A stretch of 13,673 nt of DNA from an uncultured Collinsella sp. (GCA_938023705.1 CALJDJ010000003.1:1-13673); one strand, 5' to 3'. Counted from the first letter of the stretch, positions 1-6,841 are shown. The notes: generated by a model from the letters alone, not told the origin. Numbers and translations are program-made.

Positions 1-13
1 GACGATTGAACGT

Positions 14-76
14 CAGATTGCCGCTTAGGGGCGTTTGCAGCGTCGAGCCGTTACGGCGTTTGGTAAAACGCCGTAA
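14..76 (-). repeat. 3'-end hairpin module after lacC (copy A)
   Basis: Starting 2 nt after the lacC stop is a perfect 11-bp hairpin (51-61 pairs with 66-76, loop GGTA). Beyond it are GCAGCGTC (37-44) and CAGATTGCC (14-22). The same blocks with the same 14-nt gap follow lacB at 2257-2317. There is no T-run after the hairpin on the minus strand, so it is not a canonical intrinsic terminator; it could protect the 3' end of the mRNA or act with Rho. The copy may continue left of the window edge. Confidence 0.6.
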
Positions 77-78
77 CC

Positions 79-1014
79 CTACAGTTCAGTCACGACAACG
101 TTGTTGAAGATTTCATCCCAGCGGTCCATGACCAGGTGGCCGGTCTTGGGATCCATGGCGTTGAGCTTGCCGCAGGTATTGGCGGTCTTGAGCACCGTGA
201 CATCGTCGGCACCAGCAGCAATGGCATGCGCAAAGCCGGCGATGGTCGAGTCGCCGGAACCCGTCGCATTCACAGCCGCAATCGCGGGCGTCTTGGCGCG
301 GAACGCGCGACCCCCATGGAAGCCCACCGAACCGGCAGCGCCCATCGAAACGACAACCCAGGGGATACCGGCAAAACGGTCATCGGCGGCAAGCGCCTCG
401 CGTAGGGCATCGACATCTTCGGTCGTAAAGGACGTACCCAGCAGGCCGTTAATCTCGGTCAGGTTGGGCTTTACGAGCTCAGGCTTAGCGTCGGACTCCA
501 GCGCGGCCTCCAGCGATGCACCCGAGGTGTCGAGCAGCACCTTGGCGCCCGCCTCCTCGGCGATCTTGACGAGCTCAGCATAGTAGCCAGCATCGACGCC
601 ACGCGGCAGCGAGCCCGAAAGCGTCACAACGTCCGCCTTCGCTGCAAGCTCGGCGAACTTGGCCGTAAAGGCCTCGAGCTCGGCCGGGGCGATCTGCGGG
701 CCGCTCTCCAGCAGCTCGGTCTGATTACCCTCGTGCAGAATATTCAGGCAAATGCGCGTCTCACCGGCGATGGGCACAAAGTCGTTCTTGACGCCGTCGG
801 CATCCATAAGCTCGGCCATATAGGCACCCATGTGGCCGCCGAGCAAACCGGTCGCGAGCACATCGTCGCCCAACTGCAGCAGAACACGGCTCACGTTGAG
901 GCCCTTGCCGCCAGCGGTCTTTTCGGGCGTCACACGGTTAACGTCGTCGATGATCAGCTTGTCGAGCTGATAGCACGTATCGATCGACGGGTTCATGGTA
1001 ACGGTCAGAATCAT
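79..1014 (-). CDS. lacC: Tagatose-6-phosphate kinase (PfkB family)
   Basis: Phosphorylates tagatose-6-phosphate to tagatose-1,6-bisphosphate with ATP in the cytosol, the third step of galactose-6-phosphate breakdown. The 311-residue protein shows PfkB-family marks: substrate-binding D12 in the N-terminal MNPSID, GGKGLN at 35-40, and the ATP/anion-hole motif GSGD at 252-255, whose last Asp is the family's catalytic base. The ATG at 1014 is chosen over an in-frame one at 1056 because AGGAG (1021-1026) lies 6-7 nt upstream and the protein then begins MILTVTMNPSID, as family members do. It is last in lacA-lacB-lacX-lacC, 53 nt after lacX. Sequence alone does not exclude 1-phosphofructokinase (FruK) activity; the lac context decides the call. 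No lacD follows within the 78 nt left of the gene. Confidence 0.88.
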   Translation of the reverse strand: MILTVTMNPSIDTCYQLDKLIIDDVNRVTPEKTAGGKGLNVSRVLLQLGDDVLATGLLGGHMGAYMAELMDADGVKNDFVPIAGETRICLNILHEGNQTELLESGPQIAPAELEAFTAKFAELAAKADVVTLSGSLPRGVDAGYYAELVKIAEEAGAKVLLDTSGASLEAALESDAKPELVKPNLTEINGLLGTSFTTEDVDALREALAADDRFAGIPWVVVSMGAAGSVGFHGGRAFRAKTPAIAAVNATGSGDSTIAGFAHAIAAGADDVTVLKTANTCGKLNAMDPKTGHLVMDRWDEIFNNVVVTEL

Positions 1015-1067
1015 GTTGAACTCCTGTTCCGGGGCGGCATGACCCGCCCCAAACATACGATAGCTCG

Positions 1068-1949
1068 TTAAAGGATCTCGATCTCAAAGCCGCGGGTAAC
1101 GGTCTCCCCCGGCTTGGCCACCAGGCAGCCACGCTTGTGCTCCAGAATATCGTCCTCGTCGGAGCAGGTGGACAGGCCGCCCCACGGTTCCACGGCCACA
1201 AAGTCGCCCTCGGGCTTGCTCCACACAATCAGGTACGGCATATCGGGGAACGTCAGGCGCACGCCCTTGTCCTCGGTCTTCTTGGTCAGCGTAACCACGC
1301 GGCTCTCGAGCACGTCGAAGATGGTCTCCGCGAAGTCGAAGAGTTCGTGGGTCAGCGGCAGGTTCTGGCCGATCATGGGGTTCTTGCTGCGATGCTCAAC
1401 ATCAATCAGGCCCGTCGAGGGAACGGCAGTACAGAGCTCGGCGGCCTCGCGTTGCTCAAAACGGAGCTCGTAGTCGTCATAGGACTCACCCTCGTCAAGC
1501 GGGCACTTAAAGCCAGGGTGACCGCCCACAAAGAACGGCATGTCCTCGGTGCCCTCATTGGTCACCTCGTACGACACGGCCACCTTTGCCGCATCGATCG
1601 TGTAACGAGCAACGATCTTAAACGGATACGGGTACTGCTCGAGCAGCTCGGCATGGTCGGCAGAGCTTAGGCTCAGTGCAACCATGTTGTCGCTCTGTTC
1701 CTCGAGCTTCCACTCCTGTTTGCGCGCAAAGCCGTGGCGGGCGAGCCTAACCTCGCGGCCGCCCATGGTCATTGCGTGACCGTCGCGAAGGCCGCCGCAG
1801 ATCGGGAAACAAATGGGTGCCTGGCCCGACCAGACCGCCGGGTCACCCTGCCACAGGTACTCACGGCCGTTGGCCGCAATAGAAGTGAACGATCCGCCAG
1901 CCGTGCTCAGTGCTACGCGGATAGAACCGTTATCAAGAACAAACTCCAT
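1068..1949 (-). CDS. lacX: LacX-type aldose 1-epimerase family protein
   Basis: A 293-residue protein of the galactose-mutarotase fold, LacX subgroup. Supporting motifs are HGFAR with H72 and GGHPGF with H144, the two histidines expected in the sugar pocket, plus a C-terminal EPWGGLST segment. The exact substrate of LacX proteins is not settled; interconversion of anomers of galactose, tagatose or a phosphorylated sugar is the usual guess. The ATG at 1949 is preferred to one at 1982 because a purine-rich GGGAAGG stretch lies 5-6 nt upstream and the protein then starts MEFVLDNGSIRV, typical of the family. It follows lacB after an unusually long 373-nt gap and precedes lacC by 53 nt, so it may have its own promoter or depend on read-through. 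Confidence 0.83.
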   Translation of the reverse strand: MEFVLDNGSIRVALSTAGGSFTSIAANGREYLWQGDPAVWSGQAPICFPICGGLRDGHAMTMGGREVRLARHGFARKQEWKLEEQSDNMVALSLSSADHAELLEQYPYPFKIVARYTIDAAKVAVSYEVTNEGTEDMPFFVGGHPGFKCPLDEGESYDDYELRFEQREAAELCTAVPSTGLIDVEHRSKNPMIGQNLPLTHELFDFAETIFDVLESRVVTLTKKTEDKGVRLTFPDMPYLIVWSKPEGDFVAVEPWGGLSTCSDEDDILEHKRGCLVAKPGETVTRGFEIEIL

Positions 1950-2215
1950 AGGAGCCTTCCCTTTCTTACGACAGCCCGCCAAGTCAGTGGGGCTGATAGA
2001 AAACCGGCCCGCGCCCCCTCACAGAAACGCGAGCCGTCAATTGAAAAGCTGCAGAATGCCGGGGGCCGCCAAAACGAAGCACTCAAGCCAAGCAAGCAAA
2101 CGTGTTATCGGAGCAGCTAGCCGTACCAGAACGCTTCGCAACAACAGCGGTAACCCCACAGGTCACTCAGACATCAGCGAGAAGCCAGCTGGCGAGGCAA
2201 GGTGCCGTGAAGCGA

Positions 2216-2244
2216 GACGGCATTGACCTTCTGGTCATGCCGTC
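2216..2244 (-). other. Bulged 12-bp hairpin in lacB-lacX gap
   Basis: GACGGCATTGACC (2216-2228) pairs with GGTCATGCCGTC (2233-2244) apart from one bulged T; the loop is TTCT. No T-run follows on either strand, which argues against a simple terminator. It lies just downstream, in the operon's direction, of the module after lacB. Confidence 0.5.
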
Positions 2245-2256
2245 GAAGCTGAGCGG

Positions 2257-2317
2257 CAGATTGCCCGCCAGATGGCTTCGCAGCGTCAACCGGTCCGGCG
2301 TTTGTTAAAACGCCGGA
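2257..2317 (-). repeat. 3'-end hairpin module after lacB (copy B)
   Basis: A 10-bp perfect hairpin (2294-2303 with 2308-2317, loop GTTA) sits 5 nt past the lacB stop. It is followed in the operon direction by GCAGCGTC (2280-2287) and CAGATTGCC (2257-2265) at the same spacing as in the copy after lacC. The hairpin stems differ but keep pairing, as if structure is conserved. No T-run follows. Confidence 0.6.
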
Positions 2318-2322
2318 ACCCC

Positions 2323-2847
2323 TTAGTCGTGGTATTCGCCGCGGTCCCACTTCTCGAGGAACTCGTCAAAGAAGTGCGGGTCAGCCTGAGCCTCGGCGTC
2401 GGCCTTATTGCAGGCGTCGATCTTGGCGATCAGGGCATCGTGCTCGGGGGTCTTCTCGTAGGGCTCCTCCAGGAAGGCAAGCATAATGTCGGCCATCAGG
2501 AACTCGCCGGTAATCTTGCCGCCAAAGCCCACGATGTTGGCGTTAAGCTCGCGACGGGCATACAGGGCAGAGGTCATGTCGCGGACCAGGGCGCAGCGGG
2601 CGCCGGGAACCTTGTTGACGGCGTTGGTGATGCCGATGCCGGTGCCGCACAGGGCCACGCCAAAGTCGGCCTTACCGCTGGCAACAGCCTCGCCCACGGC
2701 CTTGCCGTAGATGGGATAGTGCGTACGGGTGTGGCTGTAGGTGCCGCAGTCGAGCACCTTGTATCCAGCCTGCTCCAGGCGGTCGGCCAGATAGATCTTC
2801 TCGTCCGTAACGATATGGTCGCAACCGATTGCGATGGTCTTCTTCAT
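2323..2847 (-). CDS. lacB: Galactose-6-phosphate isomerase subunit LacB
   Basis: One half of the heteromeric isomerase that converts galactose-6-phosphate to tagatose-6-phosphate. The 174-residue protein, about the normal LacB length, opens with IAIGCDHIVTDEK, the LacB version of the RpiB-like phosphate-binding start. It carries CGTGIG with C67 in the position of the RpiB/LacB catalytic cysteine. LacA in this operon lacks that cysteine, as expected for the pair. The start at 2847 has AAAGGACG about 6 nt upstream. It follows lacA after 63 nt. The C-terminal tail (about 150-174, rich in Asp, Glu and Phe) is typical of LacB. Confidence 0.95.
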   Translation of the reverse strand: MKKTIAIGCDHIVTDEKIYLADRLEQAGYKVLDCGTYSHTRTHYPIYGKAVGEAVASGKADFGVALCGTGIGITNAVNKVPGARCALVRDMTSALYARRELNANIVGFGGKITGEFLMADIMLAFLEEPYEKTPEHDALIAKIDACNKADAEAQADPHFFDEFLEKWDRGEYHD

Positions 2848-2910
2848 CAGAACGTCCTTTCGTCTGAATTCACAAGTTGAGGTAGAAGTTCGAGTTCTCG
2901 GTGGCTCTCG

Positions 2911-3339
2911 TTAGGCCATCTTGTTGAGCATGTCGACACGGATCTGGTGACGGCCGCCGGCGTACTGGGCGCGCAGGAACTCGCGGGCGATCTTCTTGGC
3001 GACCTCGGTGCCCACAACGCCCGGGCCCATGGTGACCATGCGCGAGCCGTTGTGCTCGCGGGTCATGTAAGCGGAACGCTCGTCGGAAATGTTGGCGACG
3101 ACCATGCCCTTGATCTTGACAGCGGCCATATAGGAGCCGACGCCGTACTTATCGAATGCGAAGCCCTGGGAATCCTTGTGCTCCAGCAGGTCCTTGGCAA
3201 CGGCGGTCGCGGAATCGACAAAGTCCGCGGCAGGGGTCTCGGAATAGTCGACGACCTCGTGACCGTCGGCGATGAGCATCTCCTTGATGGACTCCTTCAT
3301 CGACATACCGTCGGCATCGGAAGCGATTACAACCCTCAT
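2911..3339 (-). CDS. lacA: Galactose-6-phosphate isomerase subunit LacA
   Basis: Partner of LacB in galactose-6-phosphate isomerase. The 142 residues match the usual LacA length. Recognisable blocks are the start MRVVIASDADG, GVGSYMAAVKIKGMV (67-80), SDERSAYMTREHN (85-97) and the C-terminal GGRHQIRVDMLNKM. There is no CGTG-type catalytic cysteine; known LacA proteins also leave catalysis to LacB. A strong AGGAGG ends 6 nt before the ATG at 3339. It is first in lacABXC, with a ~230-nt AT-rich leader that contains the candidate LacR operator at 3446-3463. Confidence 0.95.
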   Translation of the reverse strand: MRVVIASDADGMSMKESIKEMLIADGHEVVDYSETPAADFVDSATAVAKDLLEHKDSQGFAFDKYGVGSYMAAVKIKGMVVANISDERSAYMTREHNGSRMVTMGPGVVGTEVAKKIAREFLRAQYAGGRHQIRVDMLNKMA

Positions 3340-3445
3340 GACATCCTCCTTGAGAGATACGCAGGTGCGTAGTTTCTGTTTGGAAGTGTTGAATCGCGTT
3401 CAGGTCCGGGCATCTGAATGTGCGGTTCTTCACTGTTCATGTTTA

Positions 3446-3463
3446 TTTGAACACATTCGAACA
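3446..3463 (-). promoter_or_regulatory. Candidate LacR (DeoR-type) operator upstream of lacA
   Basis: The plus strand reads TTTGAACACATTCGAACA: two RAACA half-sites 10 bp apart, one helical turn, about 107 nt before lacA. The same pattern occurs at lacF and lacR. An extra opposing TGTTCA lies at 3434-3439. Direct-repeat operators are common in the DeoR family; the binding protein is inferred. Confidence 0.55.
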
Positions 3464-3489
3464 TTAACTGCAACAACTATTTGTTTATC

Positions 3490-3509
3490 TTTGTTCTTTT
3501 TTGAACAAA
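3490..3509. promoter_or_regulatory. Perfect inverted repeat in lacA upstream region
   Basis: TTTGTTC, six T, then GAACAAA: a perfect 7-bp inverted repeat with half-sites resembling the GAACA element of the candidate LacR operators. It lies 27 nt upstream (lacA direction) of the direct-repeat site at 3446-3463 and could be a second site for the same repressor, a promoter up-element, or chance in an AT-rich stretch. Confidence 0.4.
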
Positions 3510-3573
3510 TACCATTCACGGATGATTGCTGACCGTTTGGGTCTGGCGCGGACGTAGCGACCATGTGTTCAGC

Positions 3574-3611
3574 AAACAAAAGGGCGGCCGAGAACGTGTC
3601 TCGGCCGCCCT
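3574..3611 (-). terminator. Intrinsic terminator of the 3647-4660 gene
   Basis: A perfect 13-bp GC-rich stem (3581-3593 with 3599-3611, 5-nt loop) is followed on the minus strand by TTTTGTTT. It lies 35 nt past the stop of the membrane-protein gene and separates that gene from the lacA promoter region. On the plus strand the following bases are only weakly T-rich. Confidence 0.85.
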
Positions 3612-3646
3612 TCTTACGGTTGATCTTCCAAAGTTCGCTTTGCCGC

Positions 3647-4660
3647 CTACTCAGACTGCCCACTCTTCTTGGCATGTTTGGACGGAGCGCTCAGAAAACG
3701 GCCCGTCAAATAGTTCGCCGGGCCAGAGATATCGATCCCCAGTAGCGTGTGTCCCAGCCACAGAAACGCCGCGAGCACCAGCAGCGGGATAACGCACGAG
3801 GTCACGATCATCACGATGACGCCTTCGATGAGGTCGGTCACCTGCTGCACGATCTTGTCGGTCATCTGCTTGGCACCGCTGGTCACCGACGTGACCAAGC
3901 TCGAGGCCCCGTCAGTCAACTGCTCGAGCACGTTTTTGGACTCTGTAGACTCGGTCTTTTTCTTGCTTGCTTTGGAGCTGTCGCTATCTGCCGCACTCGC
4001 AGCGTCGGCCGCCTTTTGCTCGGCCTGTTCAATGCTGACGCGATATGTCTCGTCGACCTTTTGCGATACCCACACGCTTGCAGGCACCAACGCCATGCCG
4101 ATCATGGCGACTACCAGCACGCGGGTCGCCACGCGGCGCAGGACGGCACTCGTGCTCCAGCGCCCGTGAATGCCAAGCGACACCGCAAAGAGCGCCAACG
4201 CAAACGGGATTAAGATGCCCAAGCCAACCGACCACAAAATCGTGAGCAAGTATTTCTCTAGGTATAGCACGGCAAGCACGATACCAAGGTTGCCTGAAAG
4301 CTGTGCGAGCTGCTCAGCGACCGGCGTACCCGTATCACCCGGCAGCGCGGTAATGCCCGCAGACAGCGCCACGCACGAGGCCGTGAGCGCCAGTACGTTA
4401 CCTTTCTTTTGGTCGATAACCTCGATGGTGGAGTCCCAAGTCTTGGTATCGGCAAAATGCGGACGAGCCACAAAGCCCGACAGCAGCGCCAGTACCACGA
4501 GCGCAACGATAAAGCCAATCTGCAGCTTTTTGTTTGCGCACACGACATCGGACAGGCTGGGCTGCAGCTCGGTTACCGTCGTGTGCTCGGTTATCTGGAC
4601 AGGACGTCCATGAGCCATCTCGTGCGCGTCTCTCTTTTGAATCGATCCGTTGTCCGGCAT
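3647..4660 (-). CDS. Multi-pass membrane protein of unknown function
   Basis: Not recognised as a member of a named family. The 337-residue protein has a short hydrophilic N-terminus, then hydrophobic segments at about 46-65, 88-106, 121-135, 142-164 and 180-198. A hydrophilic stretch (200-279) rich in Ala, Ser, Lys and Glu follows, with likely coiled-coil or amphipathic helix and a charged low-complexity part at 213-242. A last membrane segment spans about 280-305, and the C-terminus is basic and Ser-rich. No transporter, enzyme or signalling motif was found. The start at 4660 is supported by AGGAGGT 6-7 nt upstream. It has its own terminator at 3574-3611. Lying between lacA and lacF does not by itself give it a role in lactose use; it may be an unrelated monocistronic gene. 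Confidence 0.75.
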   Translation of the reverse strand: MPDNGSIQKRDAHEMAHGRPVQITEHTTVTELQPSLSDVVCANKKLQIGFIVALVVLALLSGFVARPHFADTKTWDSTIEVIDQKKGNVLALTASCVALSAGITALPGDTGTPVAEQLAQLSGNLGIVLAVLYLEKYLLTILWSVGLGILIPFALALFAVSLGIHGRWSTSAVLRRVATRVLVVAMIGMALVPASVWVSQKVDETYRVSIEQAEQKAADAASAADSDSSKASKKKTESTESKNVLEQLTDGASSLVTSVTSGAKQMTDKIVQQVTDLIEGVIVMIVTSCVIPLLVLAAFLWLGHTLLGIDISGPANYLTGRFLSAPSKHAKKSGQSE

Positions 4661-4766
4661 TTGGATACCTCCTCAGTCCGGTCTGTATTGCGGATGGAAG
4701 TATACCCACCCAGCAAAAAACCGAACGGGAGGGCGTGCAGAAGCTCCATAACGCTGCTAGTCGAAT

Positions 4767-4930
4767 AGTGCCATTTCAAAACTATGCCGGTTTACTACGA
4801 TAAAACCGATAGGACCGACCACATTTGCTATTAGCAGAAAATGACAAGCTTTCTACCTGCGGCTTTGATAACGCTGTTCTTTCCATAGTTGAAAGAATGC
4901 GATTCATCGTAGTAAACCGGCATAGTTTTG
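4767..4930. repeat. Palindromic intergenic element, copy 1
   Basis: A 25-bp perfect inverted repeat (4777-4801 with 4906-4930) encloses ~104 nt with TACCTGCGGCTTTG at 4854-4867. A second element of the same build lies at 13435-13599. The 10 nt left of the palindrome (AGTGCCATTT) are also shared (AGTGACATAT), so the element has a direction and starts at about 4767. It encodes no open frame of note and shows no clear target-site duplication. Candidate MITE-like element or structured RNA. Confidence 0.8.
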
Positions 4931-5012
4931 TAACCGACAGACCGAGTCGGCACCGCAGCAAACCTAATGACCCGGTTTCTTCCATCCTCAAAGGATCGAA
5001 TGCATGGCAGGA

Positions 5013-5057
5013 GTGTCCCAAACTGCCGGCAGATAAGGAACGTCCCCAAGTGCCGGG
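5013..5057. repeat. Short imperfect direct repeat, REP-like
   Basis: GTGTCCCAAACTGCCGG (5013-5029) recurs imperfectly as ACGTCCCCAAGTGCCGG (5040-5056), a 27-bp period, with CCGGCA/TGCCGG inverted parts between them. It lies between copy 1 of the palindromic element and the lacF terminator and encodes nothing recognisable. Assignment to a REP family is a guess. Confidence 0.35.
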
Positions 5058-5064
5058 TAAACAG

Positions 5065-5095
5065 AAAAAGCCCTGCCGCGGGTAGCGGCAGAGCT
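5065..5095 (-). terminator. Intrinsic terminator of lacF
   Basis: On the minus strand an 11-bp stem with one G-U pair (5085-5095 with 5069-5079, 5-nt loop) is followed by TTTTTCTGTTT, about 30 nt past the lacF stop. This ends lacF as a separate transcript before the palindromic element. Confidence 0.85.
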
Positions 5096-5125
5096 TTTGG
5101 AAGGGGACTTGGTTGTGAGAGCTCG

Positions 5126-5464
5126 TTAGGCGAGCTTAGCCTCGAGTGCGGCGATGCGCTTATAGGCATCGATGGTAAAGCGGGTCTGCTTCTCCAGGAT
5201 CATGGTGGTCATGAGAGTATCCTGAGCGTGAGCCATGATGAAGGTCATCTCCATCTCGCCGCCGCCGGCCTCCTGCGAAAGCAGCTTGGTCTGCGTGTCG
5301 TGGGCGCCGATAAGTGCATCGCTGGCATCCTTGTGCAGCTGCTCGGCCTTCTCAAAATCACCCTCGCGAGCAGCATCGAGCGCTGCAAGCAGATCGGTCT
5401 GGGCGTCGCCCGCGTATGCGACAATCTCGAATCCAACCATCGAGATTTCTTCTTTGGTTGCCAT
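5126..5464 (-). CDS. lacF: PTS lactose-specific enzyme IIA
   Basis: Soluble EIIA of the lactose/cellobiose PTS family: it takes phosphate from HPr and passes it to the EIIB domain of LacE. The 112-residue, mostly helical protein carries the family motif HAQDTLM with phospho-accepting H79 and metal-site D82, matching the His and Asp of studied LacF trimers. The start at 5464 has AAAGGAA about 6 nt upstream. It is monocistronic, on the strand opposite lacE and lying beyond the LacI-type gene from it; in lactic acid bacteria lacF normally precedes lacE directly. Its ~215-nt upstream region holds two candidate LacR operators and a 21-bp-spaced repeat, and a terminator follows at 5065-5095. Confidence 0.93.
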   Translation of the reverse strand: MATKEEISMVGFEIVAYAGDAQTDLLAALDAAREGDFEKAEQLHKDASDALIGAHDTQTKLLSQEAGGGEMEMTFIMAHAQDTLMTTMILEKQTRFTIDAYKRIAALEAKLA

Positions 5465-5548
5465 ATTGCGTTCCTTTCACATATGAACCAACGGAGAGCA
5501 TCGCGTCCGGGCATACGCGCTGCGCTGTGTATGGCAGGAACATTAACA

Positions 5549-5566
5549 TTCAAACAAAAAAGAACA
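5549..5566 (-). promoter_or_regulatory. Candidate LacR operator, lacF proximal
   Basis: The plus strand reads TTCAAACAAAAAAGAACA, with RAACA half-sites at 5552-5556 and 5562-5566. It differs from the lacR-promoter site at 12113-12130 at only 3 of 18 positions. It lies about 85 nt before the lacF start. A further GAACA sits at 5538-5542. Confidence 0.55.
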
Positions 5567-5589
5567 GCGCAAAACGTAATTTCGAGCTA

Positions 5590-5619
5590 TGAACGGTTGC
5601 TTTTCACCCGTGAACGGTT
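5590..5619 (-). promoter_or_regulatory. 21-bp-spaced direct repeat upstream of lacF
   Basis: TGAACGGTT occurs at 5590-5598 and again at 5611-5619, exactly 21 bp (two helical turns) apart, between the two candidate LacR operators. The shared GAAC suggests additional weaker half-sites for the same DeoR-type protein, but this is inference. Confidence 0.4.
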
Positions 5620-5629
5620 TTTAAACCAA

Positions 5630-5647
5630 TCTGAACATTCTCGAACA
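5630..5647 (-). promoter_or_regulatory. Candidate LacR operator, lacF distal
   Basis: The plus strand reads TCTGAACATTCTCGAACA, with RAACA half-sites 10 bp apart as at lacA and lacR. It lies 81 bp from the proximal lacF site and only 31 bp beyond the stop of the LacI-type gene. Two sites could allow cooperative or looped repression. Confidence 0.5.
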
Positions 5648-5678
5648 CAATTAGCGGCAACCCAAACAGGTCCGCACC

Positions 5679-6683
5679 CTAGCGTACATCGTGCACCGTA
5701 TCGCCCGCTACGAGCACGCCGGGGATCAGCATGTGTTCCACGCCAGGCGCAACGCCCTCGGCGCCGGCGATCTTGTCGACCGCCCACATGCCGACACGCT
5801 TGTTATCAAAGCGCACCGTGGTCAGGCGACGATCGGGCACGATGTCGCCCAGGCTGTCATCGACACCCACCACGCTCACGTCCTCGGGCACGCGCTTTCC
5901 GCGCGACTCGAGCCCGCGAATGCAGCCGTAGGCCATGGCGTCGTTGGAGGCATAGATGGCCGTACAGGTCGGATCGTCTGCCAGAGCCTGACCGGCAGCA
6001 TAGCCGCTCTGCGCCGTCCAATCGCCACGAATGAATCGCGGCGGCTCAATACCATGCGCGCGCAGCGTCTCGCGCCAGCCCTCCTCGCGCTGCATGCCCG
6101 AAAGCGAGCGCTCGGGGCACGAGATAAAGTGCACAGTCTTGTGCCCCTGCCCCAGCAAGTACTCGACCACCTGGCGCGAGCAATCGAACTGGTCGTTATC
6201 GACCGTCGAGCACAGCGGGTGCTCCAGCATGGTAACGAGCACCGTCTGCATACCGGGCAGCGGCTCAAAGGTGCCAAAGTCCGCCGGCATGCGGTTCATA
6301 ATCACAACCATGCCATCCACCGGCAGTGCGCTCATGCGCGACGATGCGCTCTCGAGGGTATACGGATGCCCGTCTACTTTAGTGAGGGTGATGGCATAGC
6401 CATGTTTGTCGGCCGCGGCGGCAAAGCCCTCCATACGGTCGAGGTTGCCGGTGCCGGTAATGTTGAACATGGCGACGCCGACGGTCTTAAACTTGCCGCG
6501 GCGCAGCGATCGACCGGCAAAATTGGGGCGATACCCCAGCTCGCGCATGGCGGCACGCACGCGCTCCTTGGTCTCGGGGCGCACGCTGGGCGAATCGTGC
6601 ACCGTACGCGAGACTGTCTGCTCCGAGACGCCCGCGAGACGCGCCACGTCCTTAACGGAAACCGATTTTTTAACAGCGGCCAT
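5679..6683 (-). CDS. LacI/GalR-family transcriptional regulator
   Basis: A 334-residue sugar-responsive DNA-binding protein. The N-terminal LacI helix-turn-helix spans about 8-30 (VKDVARLAGVSEQTVSRTVH), followed by the hinge region to about 65. The periplasmic-binding-protein-like effector domain shows DND at 162-164, GH at 180-181, WTAQSGY (222-228), SND (246-248) and VGVDD (272-276), all typical places for inducer contacts. The start at 6683 has a weak GAAAG ribosome site. It diverges from lacEG across a 356-nt region with several LacI-like operators, one about 15-30 nt before its own start, which suggests autoregulation and control of lacEG. The inducer is unknown; lactose, allolactose or a phosphorylated galactoside are possibilities. 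Confidence 0.9.
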   Translation of the reverse strand: MAAVKKSVSVKDVARLAGVSEQTVSRTVHDSPSVRPETKERVRAAMRELGYRPNFAGRSLRRGKFKTVGVAMFNITGTGNLDRMEGFAAAADKHGYAITLTKVDGHPYTLESASSRMSALPVDGMVVIMNRMPADFGTFEPLPGMQTVLVTMLEHPLCSTVDNDQFDCSRQVVEYLLGQGHKTVHFISCPERSLSGMQREEGWRETLRAHGIEPPRFIRGDWTAQSGYAAGQALADDPTCTAIYASNDAMAYGCIRGLESRGKRVPEDVSVVGVDDSLGDIVPDRRLTTVRFDNKRVGMWAVDKIAGAEGVAPGVEHMLIPGVLVAGDTVHDVR

Positions 6684-6696
6684 AGGTCGATCTTTC

Positions 6697-6714
6697 TATG
6701 TCAACGATGCCATT
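6697..6714 (-). promoter_or_regulatory. LacI-type operator candidate at regulator start
   Basis: The plus strand reads TATGTCAACGATGCCATT, sharing the ATGTYAACG...TGCCATT pattern with the sites at 6842 and (inverted) 6961. It begins 14 nt upstream of the regulator's ATG, overlapping its leader, so binding would block its own transcription. Confidence 0.5.
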
Positions 6715-6841
6715 GGTGGCACCCTACGCAGTCAAATGAAACGTCTTTAAGTATATCCAACGCCTCCCCCACAATACGCTTACCACCCAAAACCTACCGT
6801 TCACCGACAATTCCGCCTCCCCGAACTGCTTTTGTCGCCCA

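Larger units (their letters stand above)
1950..2322 (-). other. 373-nt non-coding gap between lacB and lacX
   Basis: No convincing gene on either strand; the short open frames here lack ribosome sites. It contains the module after lacB (2257-2317) and a second hairpin at 2216-2244, where 2216-2228 pairs with 2233-2244 around a TTCT loop with one bulged T. A weak -10-like GATAAC on the minus strand near 2106-2111 has no good -35. Other gaps in this operon are 53-63 nt, so the length itself suggests processing, attenuation or an internal promoter. Confidence 0.55.

Noticed and set aside
51..76. Intrinsic terminator after lacC
   Set aside because: The stem is good but no T-run follows on the minus strand, so it is listed as part of a repeated hairpin module and not as a terminator.
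2102..2308. 68-residue plus-strand open frame in the lacB-lacX gap
   Set aside because: No ribosome site, no recognisable character, and it runs through the hairpin modules.
2272..2880. Long open frame on the plus strand over lacB (202 residues)
   Set aside because: It is antisense to lacB, whose motifs and ribosome site are clear. Long antisense frames are common in GC-rich DNA, and its Gly/Val/Leu-rich product has no family character.
4777..4930. Transposon with target-site duplication
   Set aside because: The terminal repeats are perfect, but no matching short direct repeats flank either copy, and the left flank itself is shared between copies, so simple insertion with duplication cannot be claimed.
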